Positions 19,158 through 27,965 of a DNA stretch of 64,000 nucleotides are shown piece by piece. How positions within the stretch are numbered: the stretch's first letter is position 1; every line of letters begins with the position of its first letter. A program made the position numbers and the translations under genes. The DNA lies in contig JBBROM010000006.1 in the NCBI GenBank assembly GCA_038229415.1, positions 62,001 to 126,000 of the forward strand, written 5' to 3'. Source of the DNA: JANXUR01 sp038229415 (GTDB taxonomy: Bacteria; Acidobacteriota; Terriglobia; Terriglobales; Acidobacteriaceae). The notes beneath the pieces are model-generated. The model did no database searches, was not told the DNA's origin, and saw only the letters and a list, made by a program, of their open reading frames with translations.

Positions 19158-19198
19158 CTTTACAAGAATCCTAGCACTTCGTTCGACGCATCGAACGC

Positions 19199-19945
19199 CT
19201 ACAACCGGTTAATCAGCGAAGCCACATACCCGGCACCGAATCCGTTATCAATGTTCACCACCGAAACGTTCGACGCGCAGGAGTTCATCATTCCCAGCAA
19301 CGCGGCTACGCCTCCGAACGACGCACCGTAGCCGATGCTCGTCGGCACGGCGACGACGGGCACGCCCACCAGGCCGCCGACGACGCTCGGCAAAGCACCC
19401 TCCATGCCCGCACAGACGATCACAACGCGTGCCCGCTGCAGTACCTCACCATGCGCGAGCAGGCGATGAATCCCCGCAACGCCTACATCGTAAAGATGCT
19501 CCACTTCATTGCCCATCAGTTCGGCGGTTACGACCGCCTCTTCCGCCACCGGAATATCACTCGTGCCCGCCGACACCACCAGAATTGTGCCCTTGCCGAG
19601 TTTTTCTCCAGACTGCGTCAGCGTAATCGCCCTCGCCCGCTCGCGAAACTCCGTCTTTTTCACCTTGCGCTTCACCGCGCGAAACTGCTCTTTCGTCGCC
19701 CGCGTTGCCAGCACATTGTTACCGCGCTCCGCCAGTCGCGCAAAAATCTCCGCCAAATCCGCGGGCGTCTTCCCCGGCCCGAAGATCACCTCTGGCATCC
19801 CCACGCGCAAAGCGCGATGGTGATCCACTTTGGCGAACCCCAAATCCTCGAAAGGCATGTGCCGCAGCTGCTGCACCGCATCATCAGGAGAAACTTCGCC
19901 TCGACGCACCTGCTGAAACAGCTTCTTGAGATCGGCGGGCTTCAA
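19199..19945 (-). CDS. larB: Nickel-pincer cofactor biosynthesis protein LarB
   Basis: LarB carboxylates and hydrolyses nicotinic acid adenine dinucleotide, the first step towards the nickel-pincer nucleotide of lactate racemase and relatives. The 248-residue product has the N-terminal helix (LKKLFQQVRRGEVSPDDA), then the PurE-like domain with VSAGTSDIPVAEEA, YDVGVAGIHR and CAGMEGALPSVVGGL, and ends GFGAGYVASLINRL. The other pathway genes larC and larE are not in this window, nor is a racemase, so its partners must be elsewhere if the pathway is complete. Confidence 0.93.
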   Translation of the reverse strand: MKPADLKKLFQQVRRGEVSPDDAVQQLRHMPFEDLGFAKVDHHRALRVGMPEVIFGPGKTPADLAEIFARLAERGNNVLATRATKEQFRAVKRKVKKTEFRERARAITLTQSGEKLGKGTILVVSAGTSDIPVAEEAVVTAELMGNEVEHLYDVGVAGIHRLLAHGEVLQRARVVIVCAGMEGALPSVVGGLVGVPVVAVPTSIGYGASFGGVAALLGMMNSCASNVSVVNIDNGFGAGYVASLINRL

Positions 19946-20038
19946 ATTCTTCTCCTCTGCGACTGGGGCGACCGCAAGCCTTCATTCTACGGCGGCGCAA
20001 TCCGGGTGCAATAATTTGCAATAATTGAAGTCACGCTT

Positions 20039-20635
20039 ATGTCTTCACCCACCAACCTGACCATCGCCACAACCGGAGCCAGCGGAGCCATCTTCTTGCG
20101 CCACTTGCTGCGCCTTGCCGAGGCCGATGCCCGCCTCACCACGGTCAACCTGATCGCCTCCGACAGCGCTCTACGCGTGATGGCCGAAGAGCTCAGCCTT
20201 ACCGGAAGAAGTGGCCTGGTCGAGCAACTGCTTGGTGCGCCGTCGCAAAAAATCCATCAGCAGGCCAACGCCGATATCGGAGCCAACGTCGCCAGCGGAT
20301 CGTATCCTGCCGACGCCATGGTCATCCTGCCTTGCAGCATGGGCACGCTCGCGCGCATCGCCAATGGCATCGCCGGCAACCTGATCGAGCGCGCCGCCGA
20401 CGTGATGCTCAAGGAGAAGCGCCCGCTGGTGTTGTGCGCTAGAGAGACACCACTGAACCGCATCCACCTTCGCAACCTAACCTACGCCGCCGAAGCCGGA
20501 GCAACGATCTTTCCGCTCATCCCCGCGTACTACTTCGGCGCCGCCACCCTCGACGACCTCGCCCGCGAATTCGCCCACCGTGTGCTGCAGCACCTTGGAC
20601 TGCCCCAGCCTGAGGCCTTCCGCTGGAAGGGTTAA
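20039..20635 (+). CDS. ubiX: Flavin prenyltransferase UbiX
   Basis: UbiX attaches a dimethylallyl group to FMN to make the prenyl-FMN cofactor of UbiD decarboxylases. The 198-residue product has the flavin-binding start TTGASGAIFLRHLL, the conserved ADAMVILPCSMGTLARIANGIAGNLIERAADV block and LCARETPLNRIHLRNL. It is divergent from larB, sharing a gap of about 93 bases. A UbiD partner is not seen in the window. Confidence 0.96.
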   Translation: MSSPTNLTIATTGASGAIFLRHLLRLAEADARLTTVNLIASDSALRVMAEELSLTGRSGLVEQLLGAPSQKIHQQANADIGANVASGSYPADAMVILPCSMGTLARIANGIAGNLIERAADVMLKEKRPLVLCARETPLNRIHLRNLTYAAEAGATIFPLIPAYYFGAATLDDLAREFAHRVLQHLGLPQPEAFRWKG

Positions 20636-20716
20636 GGTTAAGGCGAGCCCGCCCACCCATCGGGCTGGCATTTTGACTCCCGCGAAACCAAAGTTTGCAG
20701 GCCACCCAGCAGCCTA

Positions 20717-20746
20717 TTGACTCTGATTCGGACTCCGCGTTATTCT
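20717..20746 (+). promoter_or_regulatory. Sigma70-like promoter of the small Cys-ORF unit
   Basis: TTGACT (20717-20722) and TATTCT (20741-20746) are separated by 18 bases. A start about 7 bases later would give a 5' leader of roughly 27 bases before the mini-ORF. Confidence 0.6.
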
Positions 20747-20779
20747 CTCCCCAACACTGGGAAAGGAGGCGATCCATAC

Positions 20780-20839
20780 ATGGACAATTCTGGCAGTTGT
20801 TGTGGCTGTAGATCTATCAGTGAGGTGACTGAGGCTTAG
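20780..20839 (+). CDS. 19-residue Cys-rich peptide (leader peptide candidate)
   Basis: The ORF encodes MDNSGSCCGCRSISEVTEA. Its start is four bases after AAAGGAGGCGATCC (20762-20775), which matches the complement of the 3' end of 16S rRNA except for one base and is far stronger than any other ribosome site in the window. It has a good promoter upstream and no long frame follows. Three Cys codons, all TGT, are clustered and followed by AGA, in a region where C/G-ending codons dominate; that is a pattern found in attenuation leader peptides. It may instead be a functional micropeptide. I do not recognise it from any family. Confidence 0.5.
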   Translation: MDNSGSCCGCRSISEVTEA

Positions 20840-21014
20840 AGCCGTCCGCTCTAGCATCTCGCCGAACGCTCGGTGAGAAACACAAACCCGCTGGCGGTCG
20901 TTACGTCGGCGGAATCATCCGAGGTTTGCTGCAGGGGTCGCATAGCGACGCCTCTGGTCAATCCCAACAGTCCACCCGAACCCGGCCCGCAGGCGCAAGC
21001 TTGCGGGCCGTTTT
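20837..21014 (+). ncRNA. Structured leader or small RNA, four hairpins plus terminator
   Basis: From the mini-ORF stop onward the transcript folds by eye into successive stems: TAGAGC/GCTCTA (20837-20853); TCTCGCCGA/TCGGTGAGA (20857-20878, one G-U); CAAAC/GTTTG enclosing CCGCTGGC/GTCGGCGG (20883-20928); and CAGGGG-TCG/CGA-CCTCTG with a CG bulge (20932-20956). A terminator follows. It fits neither tmRNA, SRP RNA, 6S, nor the common riboswitch consensus sequences I could compare. The next gene starts at 21062, so it may be an attenuator for that gene or an independent RNA. Confidence 0.5.
20983..21014 (+). terminator. Intrinsic terminator ahead of the CurA-like gene
   Basis: CGGCCCGCA (20983-20991) pairs perfectly with TGCGGGCCG (21002-21010) over a 10-base loop and is followed by TTTT. 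It lies 48 bases upstream of the reductase start and inside the probable 5' leader, so read-through or antitermination would be needed for expression from the 20717 promoter. Confidence 0.75.
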
Positions 21015-21061
21015 GCGTTCAACGATTTGCGTTTCAGGGCACACCCAAGGAAACTGTGAGT

Positions 21062-22069
21062 ATGCCCACTATCACCAGCCGTGAGATTCTCCTCGCCTCC
21101 CGCCCCAAGGGAATGCCCACTCCCGAAAATTTCACCCTCGCCACCGCCGAGTTGCCTCCGTTGGAGGATGGGCAAGTGCTGGCGCGCAACTTGTTCATGT
21201 CCGTTGATCCCTATATGCGTGGGCGGATGAACGACGTGGCCTCCTATGTTCCGCCATTTGCGATAGGCAAGCCGCTGGAAGGCGGCGCAGTGGGCGAGGT
21301 AATCGAGTCGCGCTCCCCGGCGTTCCAGCCCGGCGACGCCGTCGTCTCCTTCCTCGGATGGCGCGAGTCCTTCGTCGCCCCAGCCAAAGCGTTGCGCAAG
21401 GTTAGCCGCGACATCAGTCCGCTTTCGGCATACATCGGCACCTTGGGCGTCACGGGCCTCACCGCGTGGGTCGGCCTCAACCTGGTGGACGTAAAGGCTG
21501 GCGACGTCGTCTACATCTCCGGCGCGGCTGGTGCGGTCGGCCACGTGGCCGGGCAACTCGCCAAGCTGCGTGGATGCCGCGTCATCGGCTCGGCCAGCTC
21601 GCAAGCCAAGATTGACTTCCTGCGCAACGAATGCGGCTTCGACGCCGCCTTCAACTATCGGACGTCTCCGGTCGGCGCGCAGTTGCGCGAGGCCGCGCCC
21701 GAAGGCATTGACGTGTACTTTGACAACGTGGGCGGCGAGTCGCTGGAGGCGGCGCTTTCAGCTCTGCGCGTCAACGGACGCATCATCGCCTGCGGCAGCA
21801 TCTCCGCCTACAACAACACGGCTCCCGCGCCCGGCCCTGCAAACCTGGGCTATATGATCACCAAGCGACTAACTATGAAGGGCTTCATCGTCTCCGACTG
21901 GATGGACAAGTACCCCGAATTCGAGAGCGTGGTGGGGGCCTATTACAAGGCGGGTCAGCTCAAAAACAAGGAAACCGTGGTGCACGGTATCGAAAACGCC
22001 GTCGGCGCCTTCCTGGGACTGTTTCAAGGCGAGAACATGGGCAAGATGGTGGTGGCGCTGACAGAGTAG
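21062..22069 (+). CDS. CurA-like NADP-dependent oxidoreductase
   Basis: A 335-residue medium-chain dehydrogenase/reductase of the leukotriene B4 12-hydroxydehydrogenase / curcumin reductase group. It starts SREILLASRPKGMPTPENF, has the cofactor-proximal MSVDPYMRGRM motif and the Rossmann element ISGAAGAVGHVAGQLAKL, and lacks the zinc-binding cysteines of alcohol dehydrogenases. Members reduce alpha,beta-unsaturated carbonyls with NADPH, so a detoxification role is likely; the actual substrate is unknown. ATG 21062 is preferred because the family N terminus starts there; upstream in-frame codons read through the terminator region. Confidence 0.9.
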   Translation: MPTITSREILLASRPKGMPTPENFTLATAELPPLEDGQVLARNLFMSVDPYMRGRMNDVASYVPPFAIGKPLEGGAVGEVIESRSPAFQPGDAVVSFLGWRESFVAPAKALRKVSRDISPLSAYIGTLGVTGLTAWVGLNLVDVKAGDVVYISGAAGAVGHVAGQLAKLRGCRVIGSASSQAKIDFLRNECGFDAAFNYRTSPVGAQLREAAPEGIDVYFDNVGGESLEAALSALRVNGRIIACGSISAYNNTAPAPGPANLGYMITKRLTMKGFIVSDWMDKYPEFESVVGAYYKAGQLKNKETVVHGIENAVGAFLGLFQGENMGKMVVALTE

Positions 22070-22295
22070 TGCGTAACGCGGGAGCTTACAGGCCCCACTC
22101 AAAACAAAGCAGGCTTGAATGGGCCACCAGCCAATCATTTCAATCCAGTGGTAGAAGATTCAATCAAGTGACAAAAAAATGGTTGCTGCTATCGTTAAAG
22201 CTCTTCGCTGACTTCGTTCCAGGACGCTTGGCCTAAGGTGCGGCTGATTCCGGCAGAGCGCCTAGGTCGAGTACGCGAGTGCAGAGGCATATCAA

Positions 22296-24071
22296 ATGAA
22301 GAAACTCTCCCTGCTGGTGCTGATGTTGGTGGGAATGGCGACGCGCCCGTTGTTTGCGCAGGGCTTGACCCAGCAGATCGAAAATGTGCTGGCCCCCACG
22401 GCGCAGACAGCGCAGCAGCCCGCACCGATTGATCCGATCGGCCGCCAATCGCCGCGCGGCTCCGTCCTTGGGTTTCTGCAAGCGGCGCGCCAACACGACT
22501 ACAAACTGGCCACCGAGTATCTGCAACTGACGCGCAACGAGCGGCTGACGCAGGGCGAGCAGACCGCAAAAGACCTGCAAGTTCTGCTGGATGGCAATTT
22601 TTCCGGGCGGCTCAGCCTTATCACCGATCGTCCCGACGGCACGACACAACTCGGGGTGCCTGCGGATCGCGAGTTGATCGGCTCGTTCGTGAGCGATTCG
22701 GCTGAAACCGACGTCTTCATGGTGCGAGTAACGCAAGGTGACGTTGGCAAGGTTTGGCTCTTCTCCTCGGAATCACTCGCGAAGGTGCCAGAGCTGGTTG
22801 ATCAGGTACGCGTCAACAGCATTGAGCACGGCCTGCCAGCCAGCTTGGTAAAGAATTCGGTACTCGGCGCACCGGTGTGGATGTGGCTGGCGGTCATCGC
22901 CTTGGTTCCGATCGCGGTCGCAGCGGCATGGCTGTTGCTGCAAGTTGTTCTGCTTCCGATTCGCCTCTGGCAAAAGCTGGTGGCAGGCGACGCCTGGCCG
23001 CGGTATTGGCTGCGCGTGCCCAATTCGCTTCTGATGGCTCTGGTTGTAGAGTTCCATAAGAGCGCGGTCAGGTTGCTAGGAATCCCGCTACTTTACCGCT
23101 TCTATTATTCCCGGATCATGGGCGTTCTGGCAGTGGCCGCCTTCGCCTGGGTGGTGCTGCAGCTCATCGAGTTTGCCGTACGAATCTTAAGGCGACGCGC
23201 TTTGGCACAGGGCCGTCCGGCTACCACCTCTTTTCTGGCGCTGGGCCAACGTGTAATGCACGTGGTGGTACTGGCCATTGCACTGCTCGCGATGCTCACT
23301 TCAATCGGCGTGAACACGAATGGCGCACTTGCAGGATTGGGCATAGGCGGTATTGCCCTGGCATTCGCTGCACAGAAGACTCTGGAGGATCTTTTTGGCG
23401 GGGCCTCGGTGTTGGCGGATCAGGTGATTCGGGTAGGCGATCTGTGCAAGTTTGGCCCGAACACCGGCTAAGTGGAAGATGTCAGCCTGCGTTCCACGCG
23501 CATCCGGACGTTGGATCGTACGCAGCTCGCCATCCCTAACGGTGCTTTGGCCGCGATGGCGGTCGAGAACCTCTCCTTGCGCGACAAGATTCTGTTTCGC
23601 ACCACGATCGCACTCCGTTCGGAGACCACCCCGGACCAGCTGCGACTAGTGCTGGTGGAAATCCGCCGCCTGCTTTATTCCCATGCTGTAGTAGAGCAGC
23701 AAACGGCGCGCATACGGCTGGCAAAGTTTGGGGAAAGCTCGCTCGATCTTGATCTATTTTGCTATGTCCGCACCTTGGACTGGGACAGCTATCTCGCCAT
23801 TTGTGAAGACATCCTGTTGCGGATTACGGACGTTATTCAGCAGGCAGGAACAGCACTCGGAGGGCCGTCCACTACAGTCTATTTGAGCCGGGATGCGGGA
23901 TTGAATGCGGTGCAGCAGGACGCAGCGCACAAGATCGTTCAAGACTGGCGGGATCGCAACAACCTTCCATTCCCGGACTTTGCCAGCCACGAAGCGGAAA
24001 AAATGGCGGGAACGGTCAAATACCCAGATCCAGCGGCAGCCTCGGCACAGGATGTTCAAGGTATTTCCTAA
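22296..24071 (+). pseudogene. MscS-type mechanosensitive channel gene, split by one in-frame stop
   Basis: The first part (391 codons, 22296-23471) has a signal peptide, a periplasmic domain of about 150 residues, several transmembrane segments and the MscS pore helix region (GALAGLGIGGIALAFAAQKTLEDLFGG). It stops at TAA 23469-23471. Without any frame change, the frame resumes with VEDVSLRSTRIRTLDRTQLA and continues to 24071, the MscS beta domain and C terminus. Relatives usually have an aromatic or other residue where TAA stands, as in TGYVEDI, so a single substitution is the simplest cause. The downstream half could restart at GTG 23472 but would lack membrane segments. Readthrough or a sequencing error are alternatives. 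Confidence 0.8.
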
Positions 24072-24155
24072 GCCCGGCGTCCGTGCAAAGGCAAAAGACC
24101 GATAAACGGCGATCTTTTAGCAGGCGGCCGACCTCAGATCGCCCAACGTCCCAAA

Positions 24156-24878
24156 TCAGGCTTGAGCCGCAACCGGAGAATCAACCTGCCTAATCGCGTC
24201 TGTCGCTACTCGGCGGCGACGTCCCATATCCGCCTCCAATTCTCCTGTCTTTACGTACCAGTAAGCCGCGAATACCCACATGGCGAGCGTCTCCGCCGAG
24301 TACACCGACGATCCGAAAGGTTTGGCTACCATCTTCGCGGTGATCGCCAAAGCCGCGCCGGGAAGGACAATCAATAGGATTGCGATCAGGGTGTATTTCA
24401 TCCGGTAAGCGGATCGCTTCGACTCGTCAATCAATCCCAGATTGATCGAGTCATCCTTGCACAGCCAACAGGCAGCGGCGACGGTCAAAAAGAAGGCATA
24501 AGCGCAAGCATTGTGAGGCCGCAAGCCATCCCCGAAGATCCACCACGAAGGAATCCAATCCACCGGAAAAAGAGCCACGCCGATCGCAAAGCTGGCCGCG
24601 AGGTTCAGCAACCGGCCTTCCAGCGGCCGGATGCCCTTATACAAATAGAGGCAGGTCGCCAGCGCGAACAGTACCCCAACATACCAATCCCTCAACCCAG
24701 TCAAATAGTAGCCGCTCATCGAAGCCTGCAGCCCCAGTCCTAATATCAAGTAGCCGCCCAGCGCCAGCGAAAGCGGAAACTGCGCAGCCAGAAGGATGGT
24801 CCCCCACCGCAGTCCGAAGTAAGTCTGCACCAGACTCTTGTCCAGGACGTGCTTGCACTTCAATGTAGGTTCGTTCAT
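24156..24878 (-). CDS. Hypothetical polytopic membrane protein
   Basis: About 240 residues with roughly six or seven hydrophobic segments, including WGTILLAAQFPLSLALGGYL and YTLIAILLIVLPGAALAITA, and charged ends (GRRRRVATDAIRQ). No family is recognised. ATG 24878 is preferred over a longer start at 24968, whose extra 30 residues overlap the end of the hydrolase gene; no convincing ribosome site is seen for either. It follows the GH31-like gene on the same strand and may be co-transcribed with it. Confidence 0.6.
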   Translation of the reverse strand: MNEPTLKCKHVLDKSLVQTYFGLRWGTILLAAQFPLSLALGGYLILGLGLQASMSGYYLTGLRDWYVGVLFALATCLYLYKGIRPLEGRLLNLAASFAIGVALFPVDWIPSWWIFGDGLRPHNACAYAFFLTVAAACWLCKDDSINLGLIDESKRSAYRMKYTLIAILLIVLPGAALAITAKMVAKPFGSSVYSAETLAMWVFAAYWYVKTGELEADMGRRRRVATDAIRQVDSPVAAQA

Positions 24879-24922
24879 GGGGAGGACGCTAAACCTGCGG
24901 ATAACGGCTGTCAATGAAAAAC

Positions 24923-26734
24923 TCAATGCTTGCCTTCGGACGTAAGCCCGCGCACATACGAGTTCCAAATCTCAGCCAACTGCTTCCACTTCTCGTCCGG
25001 CACTTTTTCCTTCGTACTCTCGGTCTCATACACAAAGTAAAGCGCGGGTATCCCAATCGAAGGTTGCGCTTGCATGTAACTCCACCACTCCTCGAAATTG
25101 GTCGAAGAAGCATTGTCGGTATCCACCAACGGCCAGCCCGCAATCTTCGCAATGCATGCTCGCCTCATCATCATCTCCGGCACATTGCGCGATCCGTACC
25201 AGATGTCGTTCAGGCGCAGCACATCGGACGACTCACGAAACAACGGATTAGGCGTTTGCGTCTCCACCATGGCGTCGGTCTTCCACTTATGCGTCTCGTC
25301 GTACAGGATGTACTGGAATCGCCGCACGAACTCGATGCCGAACAGCGGCGCATGCATCTGCAGCTGCTCGCTGCGCGAGACGCCGCCAATCCAGTCTTCC
25401 TTAAATCCGTCCACGCCAAAGTCAGCCACCAGGTGTTTGATCTTCGCGCGCAGAAACTTCTCGTAAGCCGGATTGCTCACATCTCCCGCAATTGGCTTGC
25501 CTGCGAGCTTCACCGTGAGCGCGTCAGGCAGGCCTTCGCGATGAAACGCCGGCACCCACAACAGCACATGGCGACCCTTCTCGTGCTGCCGCGCAATGAA
25601 TCCCTTCAGGTCCGGCCACTTCTTCTCATCCACGTCGAAGGTGCCGTAGCTTTTCTGCCACTTATCGTCAATCACGATGGTGCCCACCGGCAGCCCGCGG
25701 CTTTCGATCACAGCGATCCAGCGCTCATAATCGGCCTGTGTGGCCAAGTCATGCGCCTCGATGTGCTTTTCCGCAGCTTCGCGCGTCTGCTCCGCCCAAC
25801 CGCAAAAGATAGGCAAGTGATGCCATGCTGCGTTGACTGCACGATGCTGTGTACCGAACTCATTGAAATCCGCCCAAGTGACATACTTGGCCAGCGTGTC
25901 GTATTCGCTGTCACCAAAATGAATAGCAATCACCGGCGAGGCGAATCCCTTGGCAGCCGTCCTATATCCAGCGTAATTTACCCAGAACGATACCCCGGCA
26001 TACCTCGACCCTGCGTATTCCAGGGCATTGAACTGATAGTTGCCCGGTTTATCACCAAGGCCTAAACTTGCCCACGCGCCTCCTTTTTCAAACGCCAGAA
26101 ACAGCGGCGGCGGCGCGAACAACCCAGTCATCAGTTCGGGATGGAACTGATCCCCCGGAGGCGGATTTTCCTCCATCACGCCCACAGACTGAGGCACCGC
26201 GAGGTTGAAGTAGTACTGGTCGGCATGGTTCGGCTGAGGCGAGAAATAGCGCGCAGCAAAGATGGTCGAGTTTGCCGCGATGCCCGGACTGGTACCATTC
26301 GCCCATGGCGCGGAAGTTCCGTTGGAAAAGAAATAGCACCGCTCGATCGCTTTAGCGCCAGTCGCGAACTGCTGGAACTCGATGTGATCCTCGAAAAACG
26401 TCCATAGAAACCTGCGCCTGCTCCAGAGAGAACTATCGGCAGTCGCCTGCCAGCGTTGTACCGCAGGTCCGGCCAAGCGTTCTGCCCCAGCCTCTGCGAG
26501 CTTCCTCACTCGGACGTTCGACAGCTCTTCTTCTTGCCCGGGAGTGGACAGGCCAGAAACCAGAGGCAGCCGGAACAGCACGCGGTCTTCCTTGTGGGCA
26601 TGCTGGTAAACCTCCAGCGAAGGATAGTCCCCGCTGGTCTCGCGCACCGCGTAGCCAAGTCTTTGGATGGTGAGTGACTGCCCGTAGAGCGATACAGTGA
26701 GCGTAAGCAGCAGTAAAACGGGATACCTAAACAT
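24923..26734 (-). CDS. Exported GH31-like glycoside hydrolase
   Basis: A 603-residue protein with signal peptide MFRYPVLLLLTLTVSLYGQ, an N-terminal beta-sandwich and a central (beta/alpha)8 barrel. Motifs include VGTIVIDDKWQKSYGTFDVD followed by WPDLKGFI, as in GH31 alpha-glucosidases, and GVDGFKEDWIGG, which aligns with the nucleophile region of alpha-xylosidase YicI (CFKTDFGE), so the Asp in FKED is the probable nucleophile. Substrate is unknown. The start at 26734 is chosen because the longer frame runs through the HU gene. It begins 22 bases after the HU stop. Confidence 0.8.
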   Translation of the reverse strand: MFRYPVLLLLTLTVSLYGQSLTIQRLGYAVRETSGDYPSLEVYQHAHKEDRVLFRLPLVSGLSTPGQEEELSNVRVRKLAEAGAERLAGPAVQRWQATADSSLWSRRRFLWTFFEDHIEFQQFATGAKAIERCYFFSNGTSAPWANGTSPGIAANSTIFAARYFSPQPNHADQYYFNLAVPQSVGVMEENPPPGDQFHPELMTGLFAPPPLFLAFEKGGAWASLGLGDKPGNYQFNALEYAGSRYAGVSFWVNYAGYRTAAKGFASPVIAIHFGDSEYDTLAKYVTWADFNEFGTQHRAVNAAWHHLPIFCGWAEQTREAAEKHIEAHDLATQADYERWIAVIESRGLPVGTIVIDDKWQKSYGTFDVDEKKWPDLKGFIARQHEKGRHVLLWVPAFHREGLPDALTVKLAGKPIAGDVSNPAYEKFLRAKIKHLVADFGVDGFKEDWIGGVSRSEQLQMHAPLFGIEFVRRFQYILYDETHKWKTDAMVETQTPNPLFRESSDVLRLNDIWYGSRNVPEMMMRRACIAKIAGWPLVDTDNASSTNFEEWWSYMQAQPSIGIPALYFVYETESTKEKVPDEKWKQLAEIWNSYVRGLTSEGKH

Positions 26735-26756
26735 GATGGGAACGGCAACCGACAAC

Positions 26757-27026
26757 TCAGTCGATGCTCTGCAATTCCTTGCCAGGCTTAAACCGCACCG
26801 CCTTGCCCGGAGGAATGCTGACTTCAGCACCGGTGCGCGGGTTGCGGCCGATGCCCGTCTTGCGCGGACGCACGTTGAACACGCCAAAACCACGCAGCTC
26901 GATGCGGTCGCTTTGAGCCAGCGCGCGCTTCATGCTTTCGAACACGGTTTCCACCGCCGCTTCGGCCTTGGTCTTGGTGATTCCGGTGCGGTGTACCACC
27001 TCGTTGATGATGTCCAGCTTGATCAC
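26757..27026 (-). CDS. hup: HU/IHF-family nucleoid protein
   Basis: An 89-residue histone-like protein with the HU fold: helix pair (KLDIINEVVHRTGITKTKAE), the dimer strand IELRGFGVFNVRPRKTGIGRN, the tip of the DNA-bending arm NPRTGAEVSIPPGK with the intercalating proline, and KAVRFKPGKELQ. It starts at a GTG (27026) with CGGAG five bases upstream and has a near-consensus promoter (TTGACA-17-TAGTAT) on the minus strand, fitting high expression. It is divergent from dcd. Confidence 0.96.
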   Translation of the reverse strand: MIKLDIINEVVHRTGITKTKAEAAVETVFESMKRALAQSDRIELRGFGVFNVRPRKTGIGRNPRTGAEVSIPPGKAVRFKPGKELQSID

Positions 27027-27085
27027 AGCGTCTCCGCAGGCGTTTCTAAGTTAGGGCGAATGTGGAAAATACCCTGAAAGTGTTG

Positions 27086-27137
27086 ATACTAGGGGGGATA
27101 GAAGAAATTGTCAACGGTGGGTACCCTCCCGTACACT
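27086..27137. promoter_or_regulatory. Overlapping divergent promoters of hup and dcd
   Basis: Minus strand: TTGACA (27114-27109) and TAGTAT (27091-27086) spaced 17. Plus strand: TTGTCA (27108-27113) and TACACT (27132-27137) spaced 18. The two -35 boxes occupy the same bases, so the promoters should compete. Confidence 0.6.
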
Positions 27138-27238
27138 ACCCGTACACGAACGCAGCAGATTTTCCAGCCACTGCCACAGCCGGGATGTCCTCGATTTTCG
27201 GGGGAAACCGCCCCGGAACCGACCGAAGGAGCCCCACC

Positions 27239-27802
27239 ATGGCCATCAAGTCCGACCGCTGGATTCGCCGCATGTCGCAAGAACATGACATGATCAACCC
27301 TTTTTCTGAAAAGCAGGTTTCAACCGGCGTCATCAGCTATGGACTGTCGTCCTATGGCTACGATTTGCGCGTCACTGATGAGTTCAAGATCTTCACCAAC
27401 GTGAACTCGACGATCGTAGATCCCAAGAACTTCGACGAGCGTTCGTTCGTTACCATTCACTCAGATGTGGCGATTATTCCCCCAAACTCCTTCGCGCTAG
27501 CCCGCTCAGTGGAGTATTTCAAGATTCCCAGAGATGTTTTGACGGTCTGTGTGGGAAAAAGTACTTATGCGCGCTGTGGCATCATCGTGAACGTAACGCC
27601 CTTTGAGCCTGAGTGGGAGGGGTTTGTGACGCTGGAAATATCCAATACCACGCCGCTCCCCGCCAAGATTTATGCCAACGAGGGCCTGTGCCAAATCCTG
27701 TTCTTTCAGTCGGATGAGATTTGCGAAATCAGCTACGCCGACCGCAAGGGAAAGTACAACAAGCAGCAGGGCATTGTGCTGCCTACGGTCAGCAAGACCT
27801 AG
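27239..27802 (+). CDS. dcd: dCTP deaminase
   Basis: Converts dCTP to dUTP for dTTP synthesis. The 187-residue product has the trimeric dUTPase-like fold with SYGYDLRV, the nucleotide-binding KSTYARCGI and the catalytic region VTPFEPEWEGFVTLEISNT, whose Glu (in EWEG) is the expected general base. It is near the usual length of the family. GAAGGAG seven bases upstream supports the ATG at 27239; a longer in-frame form from 27062 would start inside the divergent promoter region. A standalone uracil-DNA glycosylase is in the same window. Confidence 0.95.
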   Translation: MAIKSDRWIRRMSQEHDMINPFSEKQVSTGVISYGLSSYGYDLRVTDEFKIFTNVNSTIVDPKNFDERSFVTIHSDVAIIPPNSFALARSVEYFKIPRDVLTVCVGKSTYARCGIIVNVTPFEPEWEGFVTLEISNTTPLPAKIYANEGLCQILFFQSDEICEISYADRKGKYNKQQGIVLPTVSKT

Positions 27803-27827
27803 CATCCGGAGGGCTGCGAAGTTTACC

Positions 27828-27851
27828 GAGGCAGGGCACCCGCCCTGCCTC
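27828..27851. repeat. Perfect palindrome after dcd
   Basis: GAGGCAGGGC (27828-27837) pairs completely with GCCCTGCCTC (27842-27851) over ACCC. No T-run follows. The GGGC-ACCC-GCCC core is shared with the palindrome at 6882, so a dispersed repeat family is likely, though it may also act as a terminator of dcd. Confidence 0.65.
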
Positions 27852-27965
27852 AACTCCTAGCCCAGCAATTTCTTGCTCTCCCTGCACAAATAGCCTTCCA
27901 TACCACCGCTTTCGCGCTACACTCGTTGCCGTCGGGCCGTTTTCAGTCCCGGGGAGTCAATCGCG

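Noticed and set aside
20983..21014. Treating the 20983 hairpin as part of the coding frame upstream of the reductase
   Set aside because: The in-frame upstream codons (20873-21061) run through an obvious terminator and have no start context; the gene begins at 21062.
24914..26065. 383-codon open frame antisense to the GH31-like gene
   Set aside because: It lies opposite a gene with clear motifs, encodes a His/Arg-rich sequence with no motif, and has no ribosome site; an artefact of GC-rich codon use.
26735..26893. Longer N terminus for the GH31-like gene
   Set aside because: It would run through the HU coding region and lacks a signal peptide at its start.
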